From Sipunculus nudus (lineage: Eukaryota; Annelida; Sipuncula; Golfingiida; Sipunculidae), in contig CM049315.1 in assembly GCA_026874595.1 (NCBI GenBank), forward strand, positions 67,219,916-67,283,915: a stretch of DNA of 64,000 bases. Reading direction: 5' to 3'. The notes beneath the pieces were generated by a model. The model saw nothing but the letters and a program-made list of their open reading frames with translations. It was not told the DNA's origin and searched no databases. A program made the translations under genes and the position numbers. Positions within the stretch are counted from its first letter, which is position 1, and every line of letters starts with the position of its first letter. This document shows, in pieces, positions 37,893 to 50,400 of this stretch.

Positions 37893-38650
37893 AACAAGGG
37901 ACCCATGGTTCATGGCTCTCAGCTGAATTTCGTAAAATTTGAGCAAATGCAAAATATACTAATTTCTATTGTTATTGTTTTCTACAAATTAGCATTTGAA
38001 AAGCTAAGGGATGGCCCTCCTATCATGGTTTAAGTTTACTTTAAACCCTATTTTTTTCAGCATATGCATTGTTATTGTTCTTTCAAAGTGAATGAGATAT
38101 TTATATTGAATTATTTTGTATATCTCCCCTCCAATGGGGGAGACATATAGTGTTAGGTCTGTGGTCTGTGTCATATCTTGTGAACAGGATAACTTTTGAA
38201 CAACTCAACTTTTTTTAATGAAATTTGAAATTTAAATTGTTTCTACCAATATCTAGGACAAGTTTGAAAACTGGCAGAAATAGAAATATTTTTTTTACAC
38301 TATCACTTTTGAACCACTCAATATATTTTCATGAAATCTGATATTAAAATTTGTTTCTGGAAAAATCTCTGAGGTGTTCGGAAACCAGTGACCTTGACCA
38401 TTATCTTCAAAGTCAAATCAGCTGGATTTAAAGAAATTAATTGTGAATGCTATGACATTTGAAGTAGTCCAAATTATTTTCTCAAATTTGGGGATGGGAG
38501 GCCCTGGAGAGGAGTGAAATAAATCTGATTTTGCTTTGCAAAAACAACCTCATTCTAGTTTCATATTGATTTTTTCTATTTACAAATTTTATAAATTTGC
38601 TATATAAAAAATCTGAAAATATAAGTGAATTCAGAATTATAAGGCTAATT
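37893..38650 (+). mobile_element. Interspersed element, partner of 21536-22560
   Basis: It starts AACAAGGGACCCATGGTTCA then TGGCTCTCAGCTGA. It shares GAAAAGCTAAGGGATGGCCC (near 38000) and CTGAAAATATAAGTGAATTC (near 38612) with the other copy. At about 38127-38152 it carries an inverted pair CTCCCCTCCAATGGGGGAG, probably the end of a separate nested repeat. Confidence 0.55.
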
Positions 38651-39708
38651 AATAATTTATTCAGGACCACTGCATACCAAAGACAGTCATGGAAGGCTAT
38701 CACATGATGAGCTGGTGATTTGAAGAATGTGTGGTCTTTGACCCACCATATCTGTTAGGCTACACTGAAACAGTTTTTGTAGGAGCTCAATTAACCTGTT
38801 ATAAATGCTGTTATAACAATGGGAAGATGCCAACCTGCTTAAATAAGGGAGCTCTACTTATGTTAACTTGTAATTAAATGAGGAATTAAGGTTAATTATT
38901 TTTTATATTAATTTATCTATTCTCTACACACACGTCTTTCACATCTGCTCTGAGGATTTTGCATGATTTACATATTTTAATATAAATTAAAAGCAAAAAT
39001 CTTAAAAAGTTAGTCTGATCTAATAATTTACATTTTGATACTAAGATGTCTGCATTAAATAATCAGCATGATCAACAACAGCAAAGAGTTGACAAACACT
39101 AAACCTTTGTCTAGAAATATGCCATTCATTTTGAAGATTAAAACCACCTTTTAAAATGCATGACAAATTAAAGCAAATCAACAGATGACAGTTATATGTT
39201 GACTTGTATTACTAAGTCTCTTTCATTTGATAACATTTAAAAATCATTTAATCCATTATAAAATCTCTGAAACCATTTAAAACTAATAAATGCTGTCATG
39301 CAGGGAGTAGTTGATTTGGATTGTAAAATATTTTCAAACCAAACCATCATATTAGCAAACCAACATTTGCCCAGGGCAAATATTATAGTCATGGAAACGG
39401 CCTTGCAATACCAATACAGCATAGTTGTCAATTATCAATTGCACTTTCATAAACATATTGACTAAAAGCTAAACCCATAACAAGGCACAAGATTGTAAAG
39501 GTAAACAAAATACCCATTGGAACATCTCTCTTCCTTGTATTTTAATAGTCACAGTTCCTTTTATTTAAGTAGGTGATGCTCCCTGCCAAGTTTGGATGAT
39601 CATATCCATTTATTGAGAATGATGTTTTTTATTAGAGGGGACGGTGCAATATCTGACGTCTAGTGATCAACAATAATCCCCTGGACCTTTTATTAAGCTG
39701 AATAGTGC

Positions 39709-40162
39709 CCATCCCACAATACAAAGGCTATAACATGGGGAATATAACATATAGCGCCCATCCCACAGTACAAAGGCTATAACATGGGGAATATAACATA
39801 TAGCACCCATCCCACAGTACAAAGGCTATAACATGGGGAATATAACATATAGCGCCCATCCCACAGTACAAAGGCTATAACAATGGGAATATAACATATA
39901 GCGCCCATCCCACAGTACAAAGGCTATAACATGGGGAATATAATTATACATATAGCGCCCATCCCACAGTACAAAGGGTATAACATGGGGAATATAACAT
40001 ATAGCCCCCATCCCACAGTACAAAGGCTATAACATGGGGAATATAATTATACATATAGCGCCCATCCCACAGTACAAAGGCTATAACATGGGGAATATAA
40101 CATATAGTGCCCATCCCACAGTACAAAGGCTATAACATGGGGAATATACCATGGGGGGCCAC
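39709..40162. repeat. 49-bp minisatellite with 58-bp variants
   Basis: About nine copies of CCCATCCCACAGTACAAAGG, CTATAACATGGGGAATATAA, CATATAGCG. Two copies have a 9-base insertion (ATTATACAT), giving a 58-bp unit. Frames of the type CTVGWALYVIFPM on the minus strand are by-products. Confidence 0.95.
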
Positions 40163-42406
40163 AAAAGTTGTCACTGGTTGTAATCAAAACATAACCAACA
40201 TGCAAGGACATCTGCTAGAAAATCTGAATGGTTAACTTTAACTCAGAGTTTTACAAATGACAAAAGGTTTTGTTGCTTCTTATGTCTTCACAACCAACAA
40301 CCTTAGACCTCTCAACTTCTGCGTAAGTGCAATCAACCATCTTCAGATAGATGGTTTTTCTGTTTGTCAACAAGGGAACATGTACCATGCTTACAAACAC
40401 GCTCGTACATACATAACATGGTCATGATAAGAACCTTTCTTAACAGGAATTACCTGGACCTTGGCAGGAATTTCCTATGTATGCAGTTTAAGCCAGAAAT
40501 CACACAAGTTTTACAAATAAGGCAGCTGAAAAGCTTGCCTTAAGCCTTTAATAATGGACAAAAAATTGCCTGTTAATGGGGCTATAAATAATGAGTATTT
40601 ATTATGCATATAAGTTTCTTATATTTTTTTGTACATAACTTCTTTACAGCTCATATAGAACATGTTTTAAAGTTTAGATCACTCCTGTAGTTTTACATTT
40701 CTCAGTGACACTAAATTATTCCTATAGTATGTACTGTCACTAGTGTTAGTATTTCGTGATGGTTTTCCCTGGTTCCGCTCTCACGACAGACTTGCTGTTT
40801 TTAAAGGATTATTTGCACATTGTTAGAGATATCAGTTTTACGGAATCACTGTCACTTTTTCCCCTTAAGGCTTGATGTTGCATTGTATGTCTGACATATT
40901 CAGACTTAAAAAAATAACAGACATTAAAGAAAAATATTACATAGAAAAACAGTAAAATATTACTGAGAATACTGAATTCTAACACAGGTGGCATTTACAC
41001 ATATACGTTTGAAAGAGACACTGAAGCTCAGTTTGAAACCATCAACACAGTGAACTTCTAACAGCAAAATGCCCAGCTCCCTTTCATTTCCCATAGCAAC
41101 CGATTGACGACTGAATAGAGTATCCATCTTCGGCAAAACAAGGCGATTATTTTATAGAATTCCTTTTTGTCTGCCATCTCCACTAACACGAAAATGGCTC
41201 ACTCGCTGACAAGCCAAACTATATAGTATTTACAACTCACACACCCAAGAATAATGATGAAATGGATAACAGAGACCTCAGCAGGTGCTCCTGGCAAATA
41301 ATCAAAACTTTCATATCATAAAAATCCCATTACATGTCTGCCCCTCTTTGATCCCACCTTGTTCTCGTTGCTATTAAAATAGCAATATGATCTGATTGGG
41401 GAGTCATTCCGTGCACCAGTGAATAAACATTGACGCCATGCACTTCTCAAGGAGAGAAACTGGTCAATTTTCTGAGATACAGCTAGAAAAAAGCTGCCAC
41501 TCTCTCATATCATGATATCACTGTCTTTATAATAACAGAAAGAGCTATGATGTTTATTGTAACTCACTGCACTTACTATACATACAGCCCCTTTTTTATT
41601 TTGTTACTGCATTGTTCTGTTCTATATTTGGAACAAAAGGTAGTATTGTTGTACTCTCAAGATTCTGCCGTATTCTTAGAAACTACCCATAAAAAGACAC
41701 AAATGGTCCTGCATTATGTTTTGTATAAATATTAAGCCATTGTAGGCAACAAAATCTTTCTCGCAATGTCTTCATGTGTACAGTTTTAGTCACATATCAT
41801 AATCCATGCAGCAATGGAATATGTATAAAGACTGAATCACATGTGCTCTTAACTGATACATACATAAATGGTTCAGTCATATTCATACAGGATGTTAGAC
41901 ATACACTGAAAGATGCTGTATGAAGATGAAAAATAGACTGAAATAAAGTTAAAGAATTAATAAACATCTCTTAAATAGTTAATCGAAAAACAATTGCTGA
42001 TTTGCCATAGATCTGAAGTGGATAAAATGCTTTGAATATGGAAACAATACAAAGCACATACAAGTTTTTATGTAGTTTTAATAAGCACTATTTGAAAGAT
42101 ATTGTAATAAAAGAAAGTGAAGGACCATAACAGTTCTTGACACAAACTAGCTAAAGATGAAGCATGTATCCTGTCTGCTGGCTACATTACCATTCATCTA
42201 AGATGTTATCTGCATTACTATTGACTGCAATGGGATCCATTAGAAAATTTGCTTTTAAATTAATTTTACCAGTATTCTTGTCATAAATAAATTGTTTATT
42301 TATCAATAACTGAAAAACATTTTTTTGACATATGACTAATATATCCCAGTATCCCCTGTAACTTTATTTCTGTGTAGACGTTGTTTAACCTAAAAAGGAC
42401 ACTAAC

Positions 42407-42651
42407 CTAAACCATTCTGCCTCATGTCCAAATTTTCATCTGATTGGTACCCGGACTGGTTGTCGCCTTCAGATGAACTGTAACCAACATCTTTCTGACG
42501 CTGGCGTCTCCGGTGCGGCCCTCGGGGAATTGGGTACCGGTGATCCTGGTTGTCCATGGCTCTGCAGGGGGTGTAGGCACCTCAAAGTATCGGTGCTGAC
42601 TTCAACTCAATGGAATCATTGCGAAGGGTTCTGATGACTTTCAACAATCAT
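42407..42651 (-). CDS. TENM: Teneurin exon 1: 5' UTR end and residues 1-50
   Basis: Coding part is 42557-42407 (151 bases, 50 codons plus one base); 42558-42651 is 5' UTR after an acceptor (TTTCATTTCAG) at 42654-42652, so at least one non-coding exon lies upstream. The ATG has a good context (GCCATGG), and an in-frame TGA lies eight codons before it, which fixes the start. The peptide begins MDNQDHRYPIPRG and carries a basic cluster RRRQRQK at residues 16-22, a candidate nuclear localisation signal. This fits the known release and nuclear entry of teneurin cytoplasmic domains. Residues 25-46 are rich in Ser, Asp, Glu and Tyr (GYSSSEG, SGYQSDENLDM), resembling conserved teneurin N-terminal blocks. 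The donor is G|GTTAGT, phase 1. Two short upstream ORFs lie in the UTR. Confidence 0.85.
42558..42651 (-). promoter_or_regulatory. 5' UTR segment with two upstream ORFs
   Basis: This is the untranslated part of exon 1. The first base after the acceptor starts an ATG that opens an 11-codon reading frame ending in TGA. It is overlapped by a second ATG opening a five-codon frame (MIPLS) ending in TGA. Both are out of frame with the main ATG and terminate before it, so they could reduce translation or allow reinitiation. An in-frame TGA also precedes the main start. Functional effect is inference. Confidence 0.5.
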
Positions 42652-45600
42652 CTGAAATGAAAAAGATGGAAATGAGTTCAAAACTGACAAAAATAACAGG
42701 GTCCAGATATGAACATAATATAGAAACTTCATGCCTTTGATAACATTAGGTATCTAAGCCTTTATTGTTACAACCCCACCTTGTAAAAAGATTTATATGT
42801 ATAAATACACATTGTACTTAACAAATATAGATGAAATTCATGGGCATGTAGTTATATACAGATAACTGTCAAGAATTCTAGAAATTTATGAGAATACATG
42901 CATCCTAAGGGGCCTGGACAGTCAAGGGGTAAAATGCTCAGCTCTCTCTGCTGGCGACCTGGGTTCGATCTCCGGTGTGGCTAGGAGAATGGGTTGTAGT
43001 TGCCCGTCCAAGGCCGGTGGTTTTCTCCGGGCCCTCCCATTTCCCCCACCCTTAAAGATTACCGAACACCACCATCAGAGCCATGGAGAGTGCCTTGATT
43101 AGTTTAATAAATATAAAAATAAAATTTGTTCAATCCATGTATTAATAAATAAATTTACATTAAGATTCCATTATCCTTTCCAAATCCTGTTACAGGTAAT
43201 TTTGAAGATATTAAAGGTCAATTTCATATGGTGGTAAATTAATTCTTATTCTTAGAAGATATGATAAATGTGACATATTTCCCAACATTAGAAGTTGAGA
43301 ATTTTTCAAGAATTTTTACCATTTCTGAAATTGCATGAATTTCCATAGTATAAAATATCAAGTTTTTTATTCAAAAACAGTCTTGTTTTAAGGGCATAAA
43401 AACCTGAATAAGTTTAAAATGATGTAACTGATGAGTTCTAATGAAGATTTAATTGTATTTTGCTATAAGAATATATAAATAAGTTTCAAAATGAATTATT
43501 TCATGAGAGACTGTTATTGAGTTTTAAATAATATCTGAAATTTGATTTAATCCAGCAGGTTTTCATTGATAATCCTTTTGTTTGTAATATTCCTGTGTGG
43601 TTTAAGTATATTTTGCTGAGAATGGTTACAAACTTAATTTGCTATTATACTAGTAAATAACATGTTTGGGCTCATCTTACCATTACTAACCAACAAATGC
43701 TGAAGCATTATTATATTGTATCATTTACCATTGAGTGGGATGTCTATTAAACTCAGCACAATAATTGCTAAATGTCATCAGCCACAGACAATACCCTGGA
43801 TCACTATGTGGTTAGCTGAATATCATATAATGTTCAACATAATCAATTCCAGAAATCCCAACAAGACCTAGTATTAGGTAATTATCTTCTGGTTTAAGTT
43901 CCATTACAGAACTGAGCAGATTTATAACTTATCACTCTGGCAAATAACAGCCCACTTTGTCTGTAACTATGTGTGTCCTTGACTTAATGACTGTGCTATG
44001 ACAAAAGTGAATGCTTACAAACTTAATTACACCCCATCCATGAAAGACTTTAATTTTATTTGACATAATTTGTATTCTAAACATGGCAATAATTAGCTGG
44101 CAAGCAATGAGCTGAATGATGAAAATTAATTTTTGTACATATAGAAGAAAACAAAATCTTCTCTGAAAGTTAAAGCCATTCCAGCCATCACTTAACAACA
44201 AGGACTTCTTCCATTTTTACTTCATTATATCTGACAGTATGCGGAGCAACTTTTAATTAAATAAATCCAACTGTCCTTTACAAAGTTATGTATATTCTTA
44301 ATTATTTTGATAAAGATGAAACAAATCTTCAGATTCACGCATCCCTGCATGAGCATATCCCATACATGTCCACCATCAAACACTGCCTGTGCATATTGCT
44401 ACTAACAAACCCTCTGTTTTCATATGTTCTTTTTAACTAAGTGACCCAGCATTCTTTTCAGTAATCACATAAACAGTGATATTTCCATAACTGCTATAAA
44501 CTGAACTACATTTACAAACCTTTGAATGTTGTCATAATCCATTGTGAACGCACTCCACACATTGACTCAAATCACAAAGAATGATAATAAACTACACATA
44601 TACACACCATATATTCACTATAATCACCAGAGGCAATACACCCATACTAACTGGGGTTATCCATCTAACCCTAACAGGAACCAAAGTCCAACACCCCCAC
44701 ACCTATCACCTGCCTGAGCATTGGATAACAGAACACCACAAGGTTAACATTTCATGATCTCATGTCCAGCTCTGCTTGAACTCACAACAGTCCCTGCTGG
44801 TTTTGGCTCCTGCCAGGTTAAGCAGGGCTGGTGGGAGGGCTGTGACAGCCTGTCACCACCTACTGCTTATAGCAGCTAGAGCTGTTTACCTTGACATGTC
44901 TGGCTCCTCCAAGCCCCCTTGCTGTCGCTGACCAGACTGTGATGAACATGATCTTGGTCAGATATATCTGACACAAGGTGTTATTTTTGTATTCCTGCCA
45001 CTGATTGGGATACAGGGTTCCAAATGATATAAAACAGAGTTAGAAATGATGTCTCCAGGCCATGAAATCCTATTCAGTACTTGGATGTCCACTTGGACAG
45101 ACCTGACAAGTAATTAGGTCTTCCTGTTTGTGAAACAGCCACAAGATTTGTCATATAATTTCATATGCCTGTTAGTTCCTGACTTTGTATACAATCCCTT
45201 TTTTTCATCATAAAGACATAATTAAGCTTTCCTGAACCTGATGACATATCCTCAATACACTATGAAAACCTCTCTTATTGGTTCCATGCAGCTAAAAACA
45301 GTCCACAACTACTCTGATAACACTGCTTCCTAGTTGAAAAGATGTTGCCATATTATAGAATATTATAATAGTTTAACCACAACCTGTAAAACCTCTTGGT
45401 TTTTCGGACTTTGGCATGTCTAATGAAATAAATTTTTAATCATACACGTCTCTATATAAAAACAAAATTTTTTCTCTCCTTTGTTTGGATATGATACAGC
45501 CACATAACAGTTGTTTGGTGGTCACTGATTAAAATTAATACAAATAAATCAAGAAAAGTCTAAATGCATCCCATGATGCAATGCTACCCATTCAGTGGCA

Positions 45601-47190
45601 AAAAACAGAGGCAGCTGTGTGGGCAATATACCAGAACCTGCTCCAGATTCCCCAGAGCAGGGAGTGCAAAATTGACAGTCCATGTGTGGAATAATTTACA
45701 ACAATTAGCTAAACCCAGCTGCTTCTTGCTGAGACAGTAAAGTTTCTGCCAGTTTGTGTCTCACTGCTTGTATGTTTTCTATTTTTGTACACCCCATAGG
45801 GTATTCCCTAACTGTGCACTGTCGCCCAAGCAGACACTAATTAATTCTATTTGGATCCCTATCGTAAGGCCAAAGCTGAATTATGCAACGATGCCCATGT
45901 TTTGTTATTCTTCTTCTTCTAGCTTTCAAATTTGGTAAAATTGCAAGCTTTAGGGAGCTGACTGGCAGAATTTCCTATCATTTCCTACAAAAGGTCCTCC
46001 CAAAACTAACTTGTGATAACAATTTTCATTAACAAATTAACTAAACTTACATATTACATATTTTATCTGAGTAATTTGTTCTCATATGCAAACTATTCTC
46101 TGTTCCACCAACATGTATGCACCTGCTTTTTTTAGAGATATTTTCTTAAAATGTTGTATTTTTAAATAATTCCTGAAGAACTGCCTGTGGTAGTGACAAT
46201 CTTATATGGCAATCAAGAATTTTAAAATAATTCACCAGTTAAAGTTTCACAACCATTTTACTCTTTCCAATGATCTGACAGATCAGATGTGTCCCTGCAC
46301 GAGTAGCAATCTTTGTTTTGACTGGTCATATTTTTTGGAGTGATGACATGACATCCAATCAGCAGCTGTCAACTGAGGCTGATTTTGCATGTGAGCAATG
46401 ACCCTGATCCACCATAAATGGGGCTGATATGTAGTCAAATGTAGACTGCTTTTTTTTTATTTAAATATATTCTGTCTCTTAAATACTGTGTAAGGTAGAC
46501 ACGCAAGACACTGGAGACATCAAACTCCAATAGAGAACCACCCTTCCAGAGACCTCCTTAACTTATAGATATCATCAACAGTACGTTCCATCATACATTT
46601 ATAAATGGATGTAATATTGCATCTGTAAGCCGGGGTAACCCCTGCACCACAAGGACCTGGTCTGGTCTTATACATTATGGAGCCTACACAGCAGCCAGAG
46701 GTGAATCTTAGGTGACAGAGCTTGACAGGAAACAGAGAATGATGAGAATTGAGAGGGATTGAGCAGGTCCGAGGGTGATGTATAAACCATGTACACATCC
46801 CAGCCCAATGTAACATAACAGGGACCTGCACAGCTTGGTATTATAAATACCTACATGGTCTAGTGCTGCAGGTTTTTTATATTTGTAGTATCTTTGCTTA
46901 TTTCACAGGACAGTGCTTTGATGATAGACCTTTGTTAAAACTGAAAACTGAGACCCATCTCCCAACTACTGCCACTACTTGTGGGTAACTACTGGTTGCT
47001 ATAATAATGAGAAGAAATTCCTGGTTACCAGTTTAAAACCATTTGCACTTACTAGGAAGTGTTGTCTTGGTGATGTTAACATATTTGTAAAAATCTCATA
47101 TAACTAATGTTTTCTTGATTTTCCTGTGAAACAACAGCATCATTAAGATGATTTTGTAGATTTGAATAGAATGTATAACTGGCAAAGGAA
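42652..47190. other. Region upstream of first coding exon: SINE and unassigned DNA
   Basis: A tRNA-derived SINE lies at 42909-43125. The rest is AT-rich, with a GC-richer stretch at about 44690-44940. A short stretch at 45820-45900 (LINSIWIPIVRPKLNYAT) faintly resembles the C-terminal part of LINE reverse transcriptases. A non-coding first exon of the teneurin may lie here or beyond, but I could not pick it out. Confidence 0.5.
42909..43125 (+). mobile_element. tRNA-derived SINE
   Basis: The head CCTGGACAGTCAAGGGGTAA then AATGCTCAGC resembles a tRNA D-arm with A box. GGTTCGATCTCC at 42962-42973 matches the pol III B box. A GC-rich central body follows (GGTGGTTTTCTCCGGGCCCT), then an A/T-rich tail (AATAAATATAAAAATAAAAT). 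This head-body-tail order is typical of animal SINEs with a conserved central domain. It sits about 260 bp upstream of exon 1, opposite in orientation to the gene. Confidence 0.75.
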
Positions 47191-47194
47191 AAAC

Positions 47195-47430
47195 TATATT
47201 TTATAGTGTCTAGCCCTTTATCTTGAGAAAACAATGCTATAGGATCCAAGGCTTTATATTGTGAAAACAATCCTATAGTATCCAGCCCCATCTCTTGTGA
47301 AACAATCCAATAGGATCTAGGTCTTTCTCTTGTGAAAACATAGCTATAGGATCCAGCAAATTCTCCTGAGAAAACAATCCTAGGATCAAGCCCTTTCTCT
47401 TGAGAAAACAATCCAATAGGATCCAGCCAT
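47195..47430. repeat. ~36-bp tandem repeat (GGATCCAGCCCTTTCTCTTG)
   Basis: About six diverged copies of CTATAGGATCCAGCCCTTTC then TCTTGAGAAAACAATC. A 166-residue minus-strand open stretch (47076-47576) exists mainly because unit lengths stay near a multiple of three. It shows the repeat as LDPIGLFSQEKG and I do not call it a gene. Confidence 0.85.
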
Positions 47431-50400
47431 ATTTCTGGATCTGCACCAAAATTTAACTTGATCTTCCACAGACCATGCCCCATCCCTTCACAGGTTTTGT
47501 GGGAATTGGTTACAATCAAACTGGCAACAAAACTAACTATCAGACAGAAGTGAAAGCGTAACCTCCCTGGGGACACACCGTATTTGTCATGGAAACCAAC
47601 TATAATGTTACAGAGATTTCTAAGAAATCAGAATAAACCTTAGGATAACTGTTGGTTACCATGACAACACAGCTTTAAAACCAGTAATCTACATGGTATC
47701 AACATTTCGCTATATTTGTGGATATATATTGAATTTTTAATGAAACAGGTGTAAACATGCATCAAGTAAGAACTTGAGAGAGATACCAAATGGGTTCAAT
47801 TTGAACTTTAAATGACCCCTGTTGCATATTCAAATCAATGATTATTCATTTTCCTGCAGGCAACCAAAGACAATATATTGTGAACATCACCACTGTGACC
47901 ACATGTTTAATACAAACCATTTAGCTAACAAATTTCTCTTTCCTGAATGGGAGCTCTTGTTTGCTTTGCTGATGAGAGATTAAAATTGCATTTTTTTATA
48001 ATTACTGCTCTCTCATGGGGTTTTAATTAAAGTGTTTAATTATCAAGCTTGAGAGAGAGTTTTCAAGTATTTTCTATATGGTGAAGAGAGTGGTAATAGA
48101 AATAACTGAATCACAATATTGAGTCATTCATTAGTTAGACGGCTGTAATGTATAATCATTCTAATTTCATTTTCACAAGTTTTATTGAATTACATAGTTG
48201 TAAGCTCATGAATATGACTGCATCCAATGATAGCAAAGAGCACAAAGACATACCAATACATGACAGGTATCTTTTTTGGACCTGTTTTGCAATTAAACTG
48301 CTGCATCATAAATTATTTATCATTACTATGGCTAAACAAAGAACAACCAGGCATTTTGGAGACTGCACTGGAGTGATAAACAGGTGATGCAAATGTGCCT
48401 TGACTGTAATTAATTAATCAGCAGCCACACCTTATATAAACAGCTTATTATTGACGAGGCACAAAAACTAAGTTTACCTGTGTTACAGCAGTAATTTGAC
48501 AGCTGTCATGCAGCTAGCTCAGTGTCCATAAAAAGTCCCCACATCAGCTCAAAACATCAGCATGCATGTTAGCACATCAAAGAAGTCTTGGAAGATACCT
48601 GCGTATTTCATTCATTTACATGTTTTCTTATGGTAAGCTTCCCGTTACCCTGGGTTCTGGTGTAACGAGACCAGAACAGAAAACCTAAACACACATCGGT
48701 GTCTGCTACACAGACTTCGTGGTTCTTCCACCAGCATCAGGCTCGCTCTCTGCTTTGCGTAGCCGTATGGTCTTATTATTGGTAATCAATAGAACACCGA
48801 CATCGGGCCCAAAACCAATACTGTCAATCATTTTGCTACACCATACTAACACTGCCACATCAAGCCCCAGCATCCAGTGTACAGGCATCAGCACATACCA
48901 ACATCAAATGGTCAGGAATTCTATCATCAACAAACAACTTTAAATAAGCTAGCATATCCCTTTGTGAAAAGATATTAGGCTAATGCATTTAAGTCTGACA
49001 ACCTGAGGAAATTTTCTCAAATTGCAGTAAATGCTTTTGAAATTAAAATGGTGATGGCTTTTAGCTACTCTAATAATATCGCATTTACTTCAACAAATGA
49101 AAGAGTTAAACACACAGTGTTCAACTTAAACATTATACTTCATTATATGAGCTCAAGCAATCACAGAAATGTATTTAGTGCTATTTCTATCTGCTACAAT
49201 TTATTTGAATGACAACAGGTATTTCTTTACTGAGGCAATAGTTGTTTAGTAACCATAACACAGTAACACTAATTCCATAAAGGAACACATGATCAAGTAA
49301 ATGGGATCAGTCTTGAGAGCTGTAAATTTAGTTCCATTTCTTGTCACAAGGGGGCACTCTAAATGGAACAATTCCTGTGTTGTCCATTCAGATCGAACTA
49401 CATTTTCATCATCAACTACTGTAAATATTTGTCAGTTTATCCCTGACTCCAAATAAGTCAGACAGAGCAATGTCACATGCTACCGAAATAAACAAACAAG
49501 ACCATATACCGCAGCTTTAATCACTGCAACTTCAGTCATGCATTCACACATGCCTTTTCATTAGTTAATTCTTAACAGACTAACCCTTTTCTCCTGAAAT
49601 TCAAATATTCAACAAATTTATGACACCCTCTATTTAACATTACAAATAATAAGTTTTCATTGCAGGTAACATTATAAGTAATCAGTTTTCGTTGCATTTT
49701 TGTAGTAAATTTTCAGCAGTAACTATATACAGGAGGTTTGCTTTAGGTTATTTTCAATCTTCAGAACTGAAAACAAACAAGTCCTATGTTTTAAACCAGA
49801 AAATTTCATCAAATGAGGGCACTCTCAGAGTGATTCTTAAGTTAACTCGAGTTGAACTGTAAAATGTTGATATCAAGAATACACTGCAGATACAAGTTCC
49901 AACCTAACTTCTTCATACTATGGATAATTTATTTCCAGTTTACTTAGTTTGACAATTTACTAAATTATGCATAACATATAACATGTAAACTTGGAGCTAC
50001 TTTTCATGAAGTCCAAGTATCCATTTACACACTGCCTTCTTATACATATCAAACAAGTTGAGCAGGATGTAGTACATAGACATAGTGGAAGACTAATGCC
50101 CCAAGATGAATATTTTACACGAACATGTAAGACAGAGTGATGTTTAATGAAATATAGATGAGACATTTTTATCTGGATCAGCTGTAGTTAAAGACAGGAT
50201 AGGTACATCACCCTTTATGAGCTGTCAAAACAGATGAAGCAGAACTACACCAGAGACGTAACTCCGCTCCCCACACCTGATCCCTGTCAAAAATGGCAAT
50301 CACGTAGACTAATGGAGTCATGTATAAAATGTAAGGTATGCACCACCCGCCGTAGACCTTTGGCATTGCATTAAATACAACCCCATTCTGTAATGAAGCT

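Larger units (their letters stand above)
30005..42406 (-). other. Teneurin intron 1
   Basis: This 12.4-kb phase-1 intron follows the first coding exon. It contains element left ends at 31571 and 37893, the GTATCCGCC element at 34988-35757, a short palindrome near 36000 and the 49-bp minisatellite at 39709-40160. Between these (30005-31560, 31700-34980, 35760-37890, 38660-39700 and 40170-42400) I see AT-rich DNA with several unassigned open stretches and no exon with matching phase and family resemblance. Confidence 0.65.
480..42651 (-). other. TENM: Teneurin gene, 5' part (six exons, spliced)
   Basis: This is the span of the assembled minus-strand gene. Coding exons are 42557-42407, 30004-29705, 14737-14501, 14122-13903, 2547-2357 and 584-480, giving 1204 coding bases and residues 1-401. 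Every junction has AG at the acceptor and GT at the donor, and the partial codons join without a stop. Teneurins are type II single-pass adhesion receptors that bind latrophilins or other teneurins across synapses and guide axons. The identification rests on a roughly 345-residue cytoplasmic domain with serine-rich GYSSSEG and SGYQSDENLDM stretches, proline runs, a basic cluster, and a Cys-x-Trp-Lys-Cys motif directly before the membrane helix, all typical of the family. The diagnostic extracellular EGF, NHL and YD-repeat domains are outside the window, so identity is strong but not proven. Long introns in the 5' part are usual for this family. Confidence 0.8.

Noticed and set aside
45756-45938. 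Possible LINE reverse transcriptase C-terminal fragment (LINSIWIPIVRPKLNYAT)
   Set aside because: Similarity rests on about ten residues with no neighbouring motif; too weak to annotate.
47076-47576. 166-residue minus-strand frame
   Set aside because: Mostly a ~36-bp tandem repeat; no domain, splice-consistent boundary or teneurin-like phase link.
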